From Hemibagrus wyckioides (taxonomy: Eukaryota; Chordata; Actinopteri; Siluriformes; Bagridae), in contig NC_080713.1 in the NCBI RefSeq assembly GCF_019097595.1, forward strand, positions 10,567,699 to 10,631,698: a stretch of DNA of 64,000 bases, written 5' to 3'. Made by a program: the position numbers and the translations under genes. The notes below the pieces were generated by a model, which was given only the letters and a program-made list of their open reading frames with translations, was not told the origin of the DNA and ran no database searches. Shown here piece by piece: positions 34,109 through 46,126 of this stretch (the stretch's first letter is position 1; each line of letters begins with the position of its first letter).

Positions 34109-36898
34109 TACCAAGTCATTAACAAACTCCTAAATAAAACACTTTTATAGCTTGCAGTAAGTAATTGTACATCAAACACCTTGGAAAAATAGATGTCTCA
34201 CACATGCACACAAAATACTTATAAAAATACACACATCTAACACAGACAGAAACAGACATGATTTCCACCATGTATGTTCAATACATACTAACATCTTAGA
34301 ATCCCTTTATTCCCGTTGGAAGATAGCATTCTGGCTGCTTTCTTATGCTACTAATATTAAGGCATTTTAAAGGACATGACATTAAATGTATCCATGTTAG
34401 TAAAGCCAATCCCATAATTCTATTCATCAGGGCTGCTGTCAGATGTCGATGTTGCTTATATGACAATCCTATATCAGTTCACTTTTGTTGTATACACAAC
34501 TTGTGTAGTCAATATTAACAGTGGCAAATGACGTACAGACAGAGCACCACTTTACAACACTTGCAGCTATGCTCTGAAATCTAGTGGAAAGCCTTCCTTC
34601 AGGTCAGGTGTCCAAATACCTTCACATAGCTTTGGTAATAGGTAATACAGTGTATATAAAAAGTTATGCCTTCTGCATGTGTAGAAGTGTACGATAGGCA
34701 CCGTTGTGTCTGCAAGTTGCCAAAAGGGCAAGACAGTGTGTGTGTGTGTGTACGTGTGTGCCTGTGTGCGTGCCAGGCTGAAATGAGCTTAGCACACCAC
34801 GAGAAACAAAGCAGCAGGTGAAAGGAGGGGAACACAAATCTGGTAAACACACAAACACACACAAACTATGCATGCCTGCACACTCACACAGGTGATAAAC
34901 ATAAACCCAGGAGGAGGTTTTATCAGCGCGAGAGCAGCCTTGTTCTTCCTGCTGCCATAAACACAATTTATCACCTGCATAAAAATATGCCTTCACACTG
35001 GCTACATCTAATTAAGAAGGAAAATTTGATGACAACAGAGAAACAGACTGAGCATGAGACTCCTGAGGATGAGGCTGGCAATAATATAATGACTGACATC
35101 CCAACCAATGTCCGTCTCTCCATTCCTTTTAGCTCATCCCCCTTTCCTATGATAATATATTTACATTGGCAGCAACATGCTGCGCTAAAAAGTCTGGTAG
35201 TCATTTGTTTCTAATAATCCTAGTCAATTTCCATCAAGTGTTTGCATGACAGTGAAAACATAACTTTGCATGACAGTGAAAACGTGACAGATAGTAGTAA
35301 AGATGATTTACTTTCTCCTGTTAAAAGACAGCACAAGACAGCAAAGGCATACAATATGCTTTTGTTTACTGACACACTTACAGGATAGACACGATGTGTG
35401 AAAAGGCATGTGGTCTCATGCGCTATATTCTTACACTTTAATTTAATATCTGGATTTATCTACGATGATAATGTCTCAAATCAAACACTAATATTTTAAC
35501 TGAAAACTAAACTGAAATTATGTTAAAATGTACTTATAACTTTAATGAAACCTTTTTTTTGTAAAGCTGCTTTGTGTTGTAGATTTTTCACAACAGACTT
35601 GATTTTGAAAGAATTCTTTGGCCATGAGTTAAAATCTTTGGTCTTAGATTGCTTGTTTCGATGTGCTCACTGGCAAATGATCATGTAGTGTATGAAATAT
35701 AGGTTCAATCTATATATATATGAAATATATTAATATATACAGTATATATGTCTGTATATTTTTTCAGTTGTATTTTTTTTTGTTGCTGCACCATAGGACT
35801 GAGTGAAACACAATTTCAATCCTCGGTATGTCCTGTACATAAGAACATGAGAAATTCTGGTGTGACCTCTAAAGAACCTGATATTGATACATTTAGTACA
35901 CTCCTCTACAATAGGTGTTGTGTTTTGCCATCTATACTTCTTTCAGTCAGTAAGAACACACTGTACTGTACACTGCAATTCATCAATAAACAGGATGTGA
36001 GCTATCAACAAAACACTGGTGGTCAAAAGCAAAGTTCAGAGATCACATCTGATGCATCATTCTTAAAAAAACAAGCTCAAGCAGAGGTGGTGTAATACGA
36101 GACCATTATTTTCTTATAAGACAAGCCTAGGCAAGCAGCAATAGCCCTCTAGTGAACAGAGAGTGGACACTTCTGAGGCAACAAAATATTCTTAGAGATG
36201 GAGATAAAAAGATTAAAAAATAGAGAAATATGGGGGAATATGTGGAGCGGGGCATACAATTAGGGGCAAATTAATTTTTTTCTTAACAAAAGCCTTAAAT
36301 CAAATTATTTTGGATTTTTATGGAACAGCACTACAGATGGTCATACACAGGCTGGGGTTGATGGCTTTCTAGCCCAGATTGCAGATCATGCAGTTGTGCA
36401 GATTCAAGTGATTACACAGAGTAAAATTCCTCCTAGATTTGTCATAATTTTTGATTTATATTTGATATAGCAGGGACTGATAAAGTGAATATGAAATAGT
36501 TGCAGAGGTAATGATTGAGAAAAAGATAGAGTATTTACTCTAATATCCTTTTTTCCTTAAAATGTCTTTTGAGAAAGAAAACTAAAAGTAGACAGACAAA
36601 GCAAAATGTATTTAATTACACATACTCTACAGGGTAAATGTACAAATTCAAAATGTGCCTCTGTCCCAACCATTATAGAGGGCACACTATTACGACATTG
36701 ATGTTGAGCTTGTGATATAATTCAATGTTCAGTGCTAATACATTTACTGAGCAACTGATATTAGATTTTAGCCAAGTCTTCACGGATGTTGAGATAGAAT
36801 GAAAAGAAAATAAGAGATAACAATCCCAAAAAACACAGCAGAGTATGTTAGTAAACTAAAAATAATTTTTAAACATGAACCAGTTCCATTCAGCAGAC
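33571..36898. other. About 3.3 kb without a recognisable gene
   Basis: Holds a (CA)n tract at 34082-34108, GT/TG tracts around 34738-34770, and the Tc1 remnant at 34545-34670. The open frame 35748-36095 (115 codons) has no recognisable domain. The stretch 34880-35180 is non-repetitive, with no motif that I can name. Confidence 0.45.
34545..34670. mobile_element. Tc1-like right-end remnant
   Basis: GCTCTGAAATCTAGTGGAAA, GCCTTCCTTCAGG, then TCAGGTGTCCAAATACCTTC recalls the transposase C-terminus and right inverted repeat of a common fish Tc1 family. No matching left end was seen. Confidence 0.5.
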
Positions 36899-36907
36899 AG
36901 ACAGACA

Positions 36908-36945
36908 GGTAGGTAGGTAGGTAGGTAGGTAGGTAGGTAGGTAGG

Positions 36946-37002
<57 letters not shown>
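36908..37002. repeat. (GGTA)n/(GATA)n compound microsatellite
   Basis: About ten GGTA/AGGT units pass directly into about thirteen GATA units. Confidence 0.97.
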
Positions 37003-37077
37003 CCAGTTCTTGGCTGACAGGAGGGGAACCTGATGTATTGTAGCTAGCGAGTGTAAGTATAAATCATTGAATCATTG

Positions 37078-37179
<102 letters not shown>

Positions 37180-38940
37180 TGTTTGGTGTAGCATAGCCTG
37201 TTGGAAGAGCACAGACTGGCACACTCTTGTTACACATCATACAGCAAAACTAATACAGCAAAAGAGACACACTTCAGATCACATGCCTCAAGCACAGATT
37301 TGGCCCTATCATTACACACACATACTAGAAGACACCAAATTATTTAGGCTTGCTTACATTTTATACCAAGTTACACACATAATTTGGGACACACGCACAC
37401 ACACACACACACACACAATAGCCCTAAGCCTATGCACATGAAAATGCTCAATGCTATTATACTTAACTTGTCATGGTAAAGGGATTTACAAGCATGTATT
37501 CAACTTGAGCTGAGAGAGGATATGCAGAACATGAAGAAAGAGAAAAGGATAAAGACAGGGAATGGGAAGAGACACAGGGACATAATCAGGGGACTACTGA
37601 CATTTCAAAGCAGCATCATGTTCATTATTTATGTGTCTTCAGTTTATGGATTTAGCATTTTGTTATTTTTATTGCTAATTTCTTGTTAAATTAGTCAAAT
37701 TTTGTTAGATTCCAGGAAATGCGGTCTTGTATTAACTTAACGTATTAACTTAGCAAATGACTAAAGCAATATATATTTAGCTATCTATCATGGAGTCACA
37801 TGGACAACTAAAATCATAATATAATAAATATTATAGTATTCTAGTATGGTATAGACAGAACCACAATTAAATATATAAATAACATTCTATTAATCCCTGT
37901 CAGGGGTTGTAAATATCACATTAATAGTACATGCCCTAGGACTAACAGAAAATAGCATATTTAGTGCAGACATCCTGGAGCAGCATACCTCTATGTAATG
38001 CACCTGAAGAGTGTGACACATCAGAATTGTGGCCAAGCATCTGGCTCACATGTAGACCATGGTGATGATGGTGATGATGAAAATACCATAGGGTGTGTAC
38101 CTGGCATGACAAGGAACTGTGACTCCAGCACAAGGAAAACACCCCATGCTGGGATCTTGCATGACCATAGGGGACGAAGGTGCCTTATCCCTTCATCGAC
38201 TTGAACATCAACTCAGATAAGTTCAGGAGCCCTCAGTGATACACCAAATATGATTCTGCAAAACATGTGATGTAGACCGGAACCTTTCACTGTCTATCAG
38301 TCCCTGCAGGCAGGCTAATAAACTGTGCAGTGCAATGGATCCAAATAATGGACTGAAAACCATTTGCAGAAGTTTTCACCTGAAGTCATACAAGCCATTA
38401 AAAAAAAAAGATTTGGGAAGTTTCCACATCCAAAAGTAGTCTTGTCTATTGGCTAATGGCCATCATACCCATGTACTATGGGCTAGTTTAAGATTATTGC
38501 TTGTTCTGCAAAATCAGTGGTGCAGGTAAGCTGAACAAGGGTGCTTAATCTGTCCATTTAGGACACCACATCTACCTGAGGAAGAATCTGCCAGGGTGTT
38601 CCAACCATTACTAAGAGCATCCATGGAAACAGCAGGACTCTGCTGACTAATGGCTAAATTCTGTGCGATGTTGGCAGAAACAGCAATGAAGGCAGAAGTG
38701 TTCTGCTGCACAATTGTGCCATTCTGGGTCATGTTCCAAAATCTAGTAGAAAGCTATGAGGTTTATATGTTAACTGACAATGTATAGTAAACCCCTACTA
38801 CATACTCACTTCTACAGCTTTTTGTTTAACTAACAAGGTACATTTTTCCAGTCATGCTAAGATGAACTAAAGACTAGTTTTTGCTAGCAGTTGCAGGCAT
38901 ATTTTATAGTGCAAATAATAGTTACATTAGGGTTGAGCAT
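37180..38940. other. No gene seen downstream of the host gene
   Basis: A (CA)n tract lies at 37393-37418. Open frames at 37998-38204 plus and 38514-38732 minus have no recognised domain. The composition of 37960-38760 is less AT-rich and may be an unnamed repeat. Confidence 0.4.
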
Positions 38941-38966
38941 ATGAATTCATATCTGCACATGAAAAA

Positions 38967-38972
38967 TTTATT
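38967..38972 (-). terminator. Polyadenylation signal of the host gene
   Basis: The plus strand reads TTTATT, so the minus strand has AATAAA about 85 bases after the TAA stop at 39058-39060. This is the nearest canonical signal downstream of the stop and predicts a short 3' UTR. The cleavage site is not determined. Confidence 0.6.
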
Positions 38973-39057
38973 CCTCTTTTATCATTAAGGCTAATTATGT
39001 TGCAGAAAAAGCTACTACAACTATATGGTTGCAAAATTTTAAAATATGTTTAAAAAA

Positions 39058-39287
39058 TTAGCTGTCTTCAGTTCCATCTAATATAAATAAATTTGGCTCA
39101 GTGTTCATCTGTTTGAACTCTTCTTCCAAACAGGTGATGGTGAGCAGATCCTCCTCATCCTGTTTGAAGTGTGTGATCTCAGCTTGCTCCACACTCTGAA
39201 CCTCCAGGATCTCCAGAGCGGCACGAGAAATGGGACGAGATGCACACAAAGGACGAGAAACACTCTGAGTCACTGGAGCAGAGAGAC
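39058..39287 (-). CDS. zbbx: Host gene exon J (terminal coding exon)
   Basis: Acceptor TTCCCTTTAG before 39287; TAA stop at 39058-39060. It encodes LSAPVTQSVSRPLCASRPIS, RAALEILEVQSVEQAEI and an acidic tail ending FILDGTEDS. The SRPISRAALEI phrase and acidic C-terminus fit my memory of the ZBBX C-terminus. The polyadenylation signal follows at 38967-38972. Confidence 0.85.
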
Positions 39288-39626
39288 CTAAAGGGAATGA
39301 GAAGATAAACACACATGATTTAACATGATTTAAGGACTAAGAATGTGAAAAAGCAGACAAGAGTGAAAGTAGGTGAGATTAGAAAAGAAAATCAAATACT
39401 GGATATGACAACGATAAAAAAAAAAAGAGAAGGCAGGTTAAAAATAAATAAGGAAACATAGAAGCGACACCCTGAAAAGGAAAAAAAAGACAAGAAAATG
39501 GAAAAAGACATTAAACACAAAAGAGGTGATGGAAAGAAAAGGAGTAGAGTAGTGGTAGGATAAGAAAGAGAAACAGAGAACAATGTGGTATGACAAAAAT
39601 ATAGAGAACAGTATAAGAAACTGAGA

Positions 39627-39630
<4 letters not shown>

Positions 39631-39676
<46 letters not shown>
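39631..39676. repeat. (AT)n microsatellite
   Basis: About 22 AT units followed by TTTA-rich sequence. Confidence 0.95.
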
Positions 39677-39682
<6 letters not shown>

Positions 39683-41014
39683 TATTTATTTATTTATTTA
39701 TTTTTAATGGAAAAAAAGAGAAACCTGGATTGAAAGAGTAAAGAGAGGGGAATAAAGGCTTGAATAGAGGGGATAGGGCTCTGCTGTGAAGGAAGTAATA
39801 GTAAGTAGAGTGTCAGGGAGACAAAGAGATAGACAGACAGTATGGAGTAGGAGGTAAACGAGTGACAGAGGGTCAGCTGTGTTTTTGCCCCTTAGATCTA
39901 ATCAAATAGAGCAGCAGGAGACTTCTGCCCCCCTCAGGCAATCACACACACACACACACATGCACGCACACACACACACACACACACTGTACTACAGTAC
40001 AAACTTATTAAAAAGAGAGAGAGCAATGAAGGATACACTGCACACACATGTACTATGTTGAACATGTTCTAGATACACATAATATATAGGGCTTGCACTG
40101 TGATCAAGTTGTCTCTTATTAACTGTAGGACTATTAACTTTAGGTCTATTTATTTATTTAATTTTTAAGCTTGTGACTGTCTGCATCTGCACTCTTGACT
40201 AAACATAGATATACAACCACACATAGAATTTTATTTGAATTTTTACTTCCTTCTCTTTTTTGTGTGACATTTTACAGCACATGAAAAATAATTAAATTAG
40301 CAAATCCAGCACAAAATCCTGCACAGCCAGATGACAGTATGAGTAAAGTGTTTATGAACAAATTTGAGTGCCTGGTGGTTTATTTAGGAAATGACATCTG
40401 ATGGCTAAAATGAACACTTTTCCTGCCAAATATAAACATATTGTTGAACTTTTTGTTTACTATTGCCTAGTATCTTTGGCCTGGTTTTGAAGTTGAAATT
40501 AGTTGCTTTTGACAGATTTGGAAATGTGATCACACATCAGTAAAGATGTATTTTGAAGCACATCAAAAATACCAGGTGTGTATAAATGTAAATAATTTTA
40601 TGCAGAAGAAAAGTAGTAAAGGATGTAGAGATGCTTTGTTCCATAAATATGACATTTCATTTCACACCTGATAATGTACATTCCTAAACCCAGGCACTGC
40701 ATATTTGTGCTGTCAGCAGCAAACATGATCAGATAAATACAGTTTATGACCACTTTAAACAATGGCTTGTCTTGCTTTTTTGAATCAGTGAGGAAAAAAG
40801 CACAGATCTTCCATTCTGCACCTAAGTAGGTATTATTATCTTTCACAGCATTCTATTTTTTTGGCCTTTTTAAGTTTGTCCCATATTTGACCAGGTGTTT
40901 GTTGCCATAATTTTCTCTTCTTGGTCTCTATTCTGCTGCTGATTCAGGATGTGTTCTTGAATCATTGAGCAATAATGCCTCTAAAATGGATGCTCCATGG
41001 AGCAATGATGCCTC

Positions 41015-41016
<2 letters not shown>

Positions 41017-41078
<62 letters not shown>
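41017..41078. repeat. (GT)n microsatellite
   Basis: About 30 GT units with one TATG interruption near 41049. The His-Thr frame on the other strand is an artefact. Confidence 0.95.
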
Positions 41079-41454
41079 GTTTGGCTGATGTATTAATCTC
41101 ATCAGCTCTGCTTTAATCACAAAGTGAGGGCTGTAGAATGTGTTATAGTAAATCACATCTACGGTGAACATTTATGTGTTTCCAGCTGTTGTGTTTGCTG
41201 TTATTAATGTCATCGGTGCAGTGATCAACATTCTGCCAGACTAAGTGGATGAAGCATCAGGTAAACAGTGTGTACAGCCTTGGTGAAGAGCTGCTGCATG
41301 AAATATTAATCAGATCTTGACACTAAATCCAGATTAAGTATCATAGAGTGTTTAATGTGTCCACTGGAGGAGCATTTTACTTTTCTGTCATACTAAGTTA
41401 CTTTGGAAAGATGTAATTTTTCTATTTGCCTGGAGAAAGTCATGTGCTTTCCTT

Positions 41455-41735
41455 GGGCCTCATTTCTCCATCTTTTAGTGCAGTCATGTGTAAATGTTTG
41501 CGTAAGCAAAACTGAGCAAAAAAATTCTACTGGATTTAAAAAGTTTCAGAAACGCAGTTTTTCTTGATGTTTTGTTTTTGTAACCAAGTGAATATGTTGA
41601 TGAATGCCAATTACATGTACAATACCAACCATATGTACAAAACACAGGTGATTTGCATTTGGTGGCATCACAAAAGACAAAGCTCATACAGCTAAAATGA
41701 GAAGCAAAAGGCAAAAAAAGAGGTAGACCTTGACG
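41455..41735. mobile_element. Possible GGGCCTCATTT-type MITE remnant
   Basis: TTGGGCCTCATTTCTCCATC and GTGTAAATGTTTGCGTAAGC resemble the ends of fish non-autonomous elements that begin GGGCCTCATTTATCAA, often grouped with PIF/Harbinger. The right boundary was not found. Weak call. Confidence 0.3.
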
Positions 41736-41914
41736 TTATTTTGACTCTCTTCTATGACAATGAAAAATATATATTTTTTAACAGTGTAACAACATTTCAA
41801 AGCCAAAATGTATAGCCAAATTATGGAACAGATTAATTACATGTGATTTAAGTGAAGTGAAAAGAAAATGCTTCATATTAAAATAGTTTGAAAATGAAAA
41901 TAACCTATACTGTA

Positions 41915-41944
41915 CAGTGCTGTGAAAGGGTTTTTGCCTTCCTG

Positions 41945-41975
<31 letters not shown>

Positions 41976-42378
41976 ATATTTGTCACACTTAAAAAGATTT
42001 TAAATGACGATTTCATTTATTAAGGGAAAAAAAAACTGTCCAAACCCACCTGGCACTACGTGAAAAAGTAATTGCCCGCTCCTGTTAAATCATGAAAGAA
42101 CTGTGATTAACCACATTATTTTAGAAAGCTGAGTTAAATTTCACTAGACACCCAGGTCTGATTACTGCCTGTTGAATCAAGAAATCACTTAAATAGAACC
42201 TGTCTGAAAAAGTGAAGCATGCTTAAAGAGCAACACATCATGCCGCGATCTAAAGAAATTCTGTAATATAAAAATTTGTTTGATGATCTGAATCTTTTAA
42301 GTGTGACAAATATGCAAAAAATAATTAAAAAAAAAAAAAACAGGAAGTATTTTCTGTAAAAACCTTTTCACAGCACTG
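41915..42378 (+). mobile_element. Tc1-derived MITE, 464 bp
   Basis: The left end CAGTGCTGTGAAAGGGTTTT and the right end in reverse, CAGTGCTGTGAAAAGGTTTT, are flanked by TA at 41913-41914 and 42379-42380. Inside, GCATATTTGTCACACTTAAA and GGGAAAAAAAAACTGTCC follow the layout of a well-known fish Tc1 family. The start of its transposase remains, ATGCCGCGATCTAAAGAAAT (42241), before the sequence jumps to the right end. A T-run of about 27 bases lies near the left end. It is an internal-deletion derivative in an intron of the host gene. Confidence 0.88.
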
Positions 42379-42955
42379 TATATCAACTTTAACCAGGTGG
42401 CCCTGGACACCAAGCATCTCACACAGAGAGATTGTCATGTTTAATTGCTTTTTGCATTTTTAGTTTGTTTGTTTGTTTGATTTCAAAGTGACTCTTTGCC
42501 AAAAATCCCTTGATAGCAGTAAGCGAATGGTCTGCAGTATGCTTGGGAGTACACAACACGCTGTGGCTTGAGATATACCAGAACAGTCACTTATCAGTCA
42601 GAGAAGATGCCTCAGCAAATAAACTTATATACTGCCTTAGCCTATCTACCTTTTATACTGCAGCATTTTTAATTGAATGCCTTGAATTTGCTTTTAGATG
42701 CCACTGTGTGGAGTTACAGTTTATTATTTTGCTGAAACTTGAAGAAGATTTTTGAATTGGCCCCGCCCTACTCGCCTCAATTGTCTCTGACATCTCAGCT
42801 GTAGGGAATCAATTCAAAATATTTCAGCCAAATGCTGCAATTACATGCTTTGAAAGCATAGTTGTTTTTTGGGGGGTTTTTTTGGTTTGTTTCTTTCAGT
42901 TCAATTGCTGATGTTTCCATTAAAGTGTATAGGAAATACATAAGATATATCACAC

Positions 42956-43102
42956 CTGATTGCCTCTGAGATGGCTCCACTTTACTGATTTGTGTAACAG
43001 ATCTTGAGGTGATGTTGATTGGCTGGTTGTTATCCACTACACCAACAAGCTTTGCCTCTGAGTCATGTTGGAGGCTGCTCTCTGGCCTCCAGATGCTATC
43101 AA
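42956..43102 (-). CDS. zbbx: Host gene exon I
   Basis: The acceptor is CTCTCTCTCTCGTTGTAG, where a (GA)n microsatellite on the plus strand (43110-43123) forms the polypyrimidine tract. The donor is ATCAG|GTGTGA after 42956. It encodes DSIWRPESSLQHDSEAKLVG then VVDNNQPINITSRSVTQISK and VEPSQRQS. Confidence 0.82.
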
Positions 43103-43392
43103 CTACAACGAGAGAGAGAGAGAAAAAGCCATAAAGATACAACACACTCAGATCCGACCCTTAGCAGCTCTGCATGTTACAGCCAAATACTCAAAGTGGA
43201 ATACTGCAAATTGTGCATAACTTAGATTAACATTTGTTAATTATTTTATTTATATAAGTCATGGACATACTATAGTTTTTCTTGAGTTTTAGAAAGTTGA
43301 ACACAGAGCCAGACACTACACATTAAAGGAGCAGAACAGTGTACCTTCAGAAGAGGGAGGGAGGGAGGGAGGGAGGGAGGGAGAGAGGGAGG

Positions 43393-43434
<42 letters not shown>

Positions 43435-45960
43435 TGCAGAGAGACATGTCTCTGGGGTTAACACATGTCTCCTTTCTCTGTCTTAAACACTGGCTATAAT
43501 TAAGCCATTTTCCAGCTCAGTGGTCACTGCCCTTGTCACTGTGCTCAGGGGAATGCGAGCTAGAGTGAAAGACCAATAAAACCCATTAGATCATGGCACT
43601 CTGAGGAATAGAAAAGGATGAGGAAAAAGAGTGATTGATATATGCTGAAAAGAAAAAAGAGAGGAGGAAAAAGCCGACACTGCTGACAGGGAAACATCAC
43701 TCATCTGACCTTTCCTGCCTCTCATTAAGGCTGTGGTTTGATACATAGCATCTAAAAATGAGGCCATTAGAGTTCTGTTTGTCTCCATTGACTTTCTTCA
43801 TATTGTAATATTGGCAATCGTAGAAAGTACTAATGGAAATATTAGTGTTTACATTCTAACTAATGCTCTCTTAAGAGTAGCTCATTAAGCGTGCGGAGAA
43901 AGGAACAGGGGAATAAATGGATATTTGAGAGCAGTATAATCTGCACAGTGGCTGTTACCCTGCAGTATTTTATTGGACAATTCATCTAACCATGGAATAA
44001 TTAGGGTCTGAATAGCGCAGTGCTATAAAAAAAAAATAAAGGTTTTAATTATTAATTTATTTAAAGAAAAAAAAAGCTTATAAAAAAACATCATCTGAAG
44101 GAAAAGTGGCTTGATATCAAATTCAAAGAGCTGATTTAATTTCAGTTATGAAATACTAATATAAATATTGCTTGAATGCTTTATTAAAGTATAAAAGTAG
44201 CATGGCATGGAGTGCTGTGGATATAAATTTAGGGTACTTTATTCCAGTTCTCCTCATACATATATCAAAACATTAGGCAGTAGGTGGACTGGCTATTCTA
44301 CAGTGCCTTTAGGTATGAATGTGTGCATGCCTGGTTGCATTAGTTTGCTGCTTTAGTATGTGTTTATTTAGTTTAGTTTGTACAAAAGCATACTGCTGCA
44401 AAAACAGTCACTGTTGTAACTAAATTTACAACTCTTTCAATAAACTGGCATGGCAGATGCACGCAGATGGTTAATTCCACAAAATGAAAAATATATTTTG
44501 AGTCTGCCATATGCCTAAAAGGAAAGGCTTTATACATAATCAAAAGTCATTGCAAGTCTTTGTTGGGGGCTTACACCTAGGACGAATGTGTCACTTACAG
44601 TCACCTTCTTATTCTCAGTCTCTAAGATTTACAGAATATTTACGATTCACATGGCAGTGAAATGTCAACCTTTTATTGTTCAGTCCACTATGTGATGGCT
44701 GCTAGCTGTACCACAGTTGACTTTTCTGTAGGTTTCCCTGGTAACACCTAGTTACAAGATACATAGCTATTTACAAAACCATAAATTTTTTTTATTGTGA
44801 ATAACAAGTGAGCCAGCAGTGAATAAGCATACAACAACCATAGCATAGGGTGGCCATTTCGTGTCTTAATTTTGTTGCAGCATATGGTTATTTTGTAGAG
44901 TTAGGTGCAAAATTGCATCTAACTTTAAGAGATATTTGTTGTAAACTAAATGTTTTGAAAAATGTATAAACATTAAATATAACAGATAGTCAAGGTTAGG
45001 TTTCAGTAAAGAATGGTTTCATAAAACTATTGAAAATCTAAAAAAAAAAAAAAAAAAAAAGATTGATACTTTTCATACACTCTAACACTAATGTTTGAGT
45101 AAATGGGTGCTGTGGGTATGAAACAAAGTATTAAACAATACAACATGTCACCTGAATCAAGGTCTACTTTGCCTCAGGGCTTTGGGTGAGAGTAATCTTC
45201 CTTAAGTTTTATGATTGATGACAGTTATAAACACACAGAATGAACACATTTAAGCACATTTTAAAAGATGAATGAGAATCAGACCAATAACAGGACCTCT
45301 GGGTTAAGAGACAGAGTAAATCAGTGATAGGATGATATGTGCTGAGCTTCCTAGACTGAAAAACGTCCATCAATATTGTATTATTGTCTCAAACCTCAAG
45401 TCTCAGATGGACATAAATTCTCTATTATCTCATCCTGTACCATTTTGGCCAAAAATAACATAAAGCTTAAGGACAGAAATAGTGTAGTAAGGAGTAAAGA
45501 AAATCCAGCTTGTACCAAACTTCACTGAGTTACAATCTGATTTGATTTTGAACATGTACCTACACACACACACACACACAATAACATGAGCACAGGAAGT
45601 GTAGAAGTGCTTCCTCAGCTAATGCATCCTCTGTTTATATCACAATATTGCCTACAGTCTCCGGTGGACATTATGTGTCCCACTCGACTGACAATAAATG
45701 ACTTTTTCTATATTACTTATTAAATGGCTCCACACCATACAGAACAATAACACCAATGAAAATATAACACTATTGGCAAAATGGTAAGATTTTCTACTCA
45801 GTATCTATAATATAAACTTATTTAATAAGCTCATTATAAATTAAATGCTCTGTTTTTCTCATACACCAGGTGTGATGAAATACTTTGTACTGACTGATTA
45901 TTGACATAGAAAAAAATGTAATTCAGCAGAGAAATTTGGACTGGTTGTGATAGTACTGAC
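43103..45960. other. Intron H-I
   Basis: 2.9 kb with purine repeats at 43352-43430, a poly-A run at 45040-45060, and a (CA)n tract at 45562-45580. Phases join without a further exon. The block 43490-43990 is non-repetitive and could be regulatory, though that is only an impression. Confidence 0.5.
43352..43430. repeat. (GGGA)n/(GA)n microsatellite
   Basis: GGGA units pass into GA units. The Ser-Leu/Pro-Ser frames on the minus strand over this tract are artefacts. Confidence 0.95.
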
Positions 45961-46126
45961 CTGACATAAAGGCTTCTGTGTTTGTGGAGAGTATCTCTGA
46001 AGAAGTGTGTGATGGAGCCGGACTGAGGGGAAAGGACCTGGAATTTAGCCCCAATGTGAAGAAGCCATCTAGGCCTTGGTAGTTTGTGGAAACACTGGTG
46101 TGTCTCTGCGCTAATGAGCTTACAGC
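45961..46126 (-). CDS. zbbx: Host gene exon H
   Basis: Acceptor GTATTACAG before 46126, donor TGTCAG|GTCAGT after 45961. The correct frame starts at the first base (AVSSLAQRHTSVSTN) and gives YQGLDGFFTLGLNSRSFPLS then PAPSHTSSEILSTNTEAFMS. The longer open frame on this strand (45834-46340) is a different, wrong frame. Choosing this frame makes both flanking junctions agree. Confidence 0.85.

Larger units (their letters stand above)
39288..42955. other. Intron I-J with repeats
   Basis: 3.7 kb intron with no further exon needed by phase. It holds an (AT)n tract at 39631-39676, CA/CG-type repeats at 39942-39988, a (GT)n tract at 41017-41078, a possible MITE end at 41455, and the Tc1 MITE at 41915-42378. 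Confidence 0.6.

Noticed and set aside
43270..43464. Possible extra exon with a donor-like CTGAAG|GTACAC near 43345
   Set aside because: No AG acceptor in a suitable place. The flanking exons H and I already join in phase, and the frame is made of a (GGGA)n repeat.
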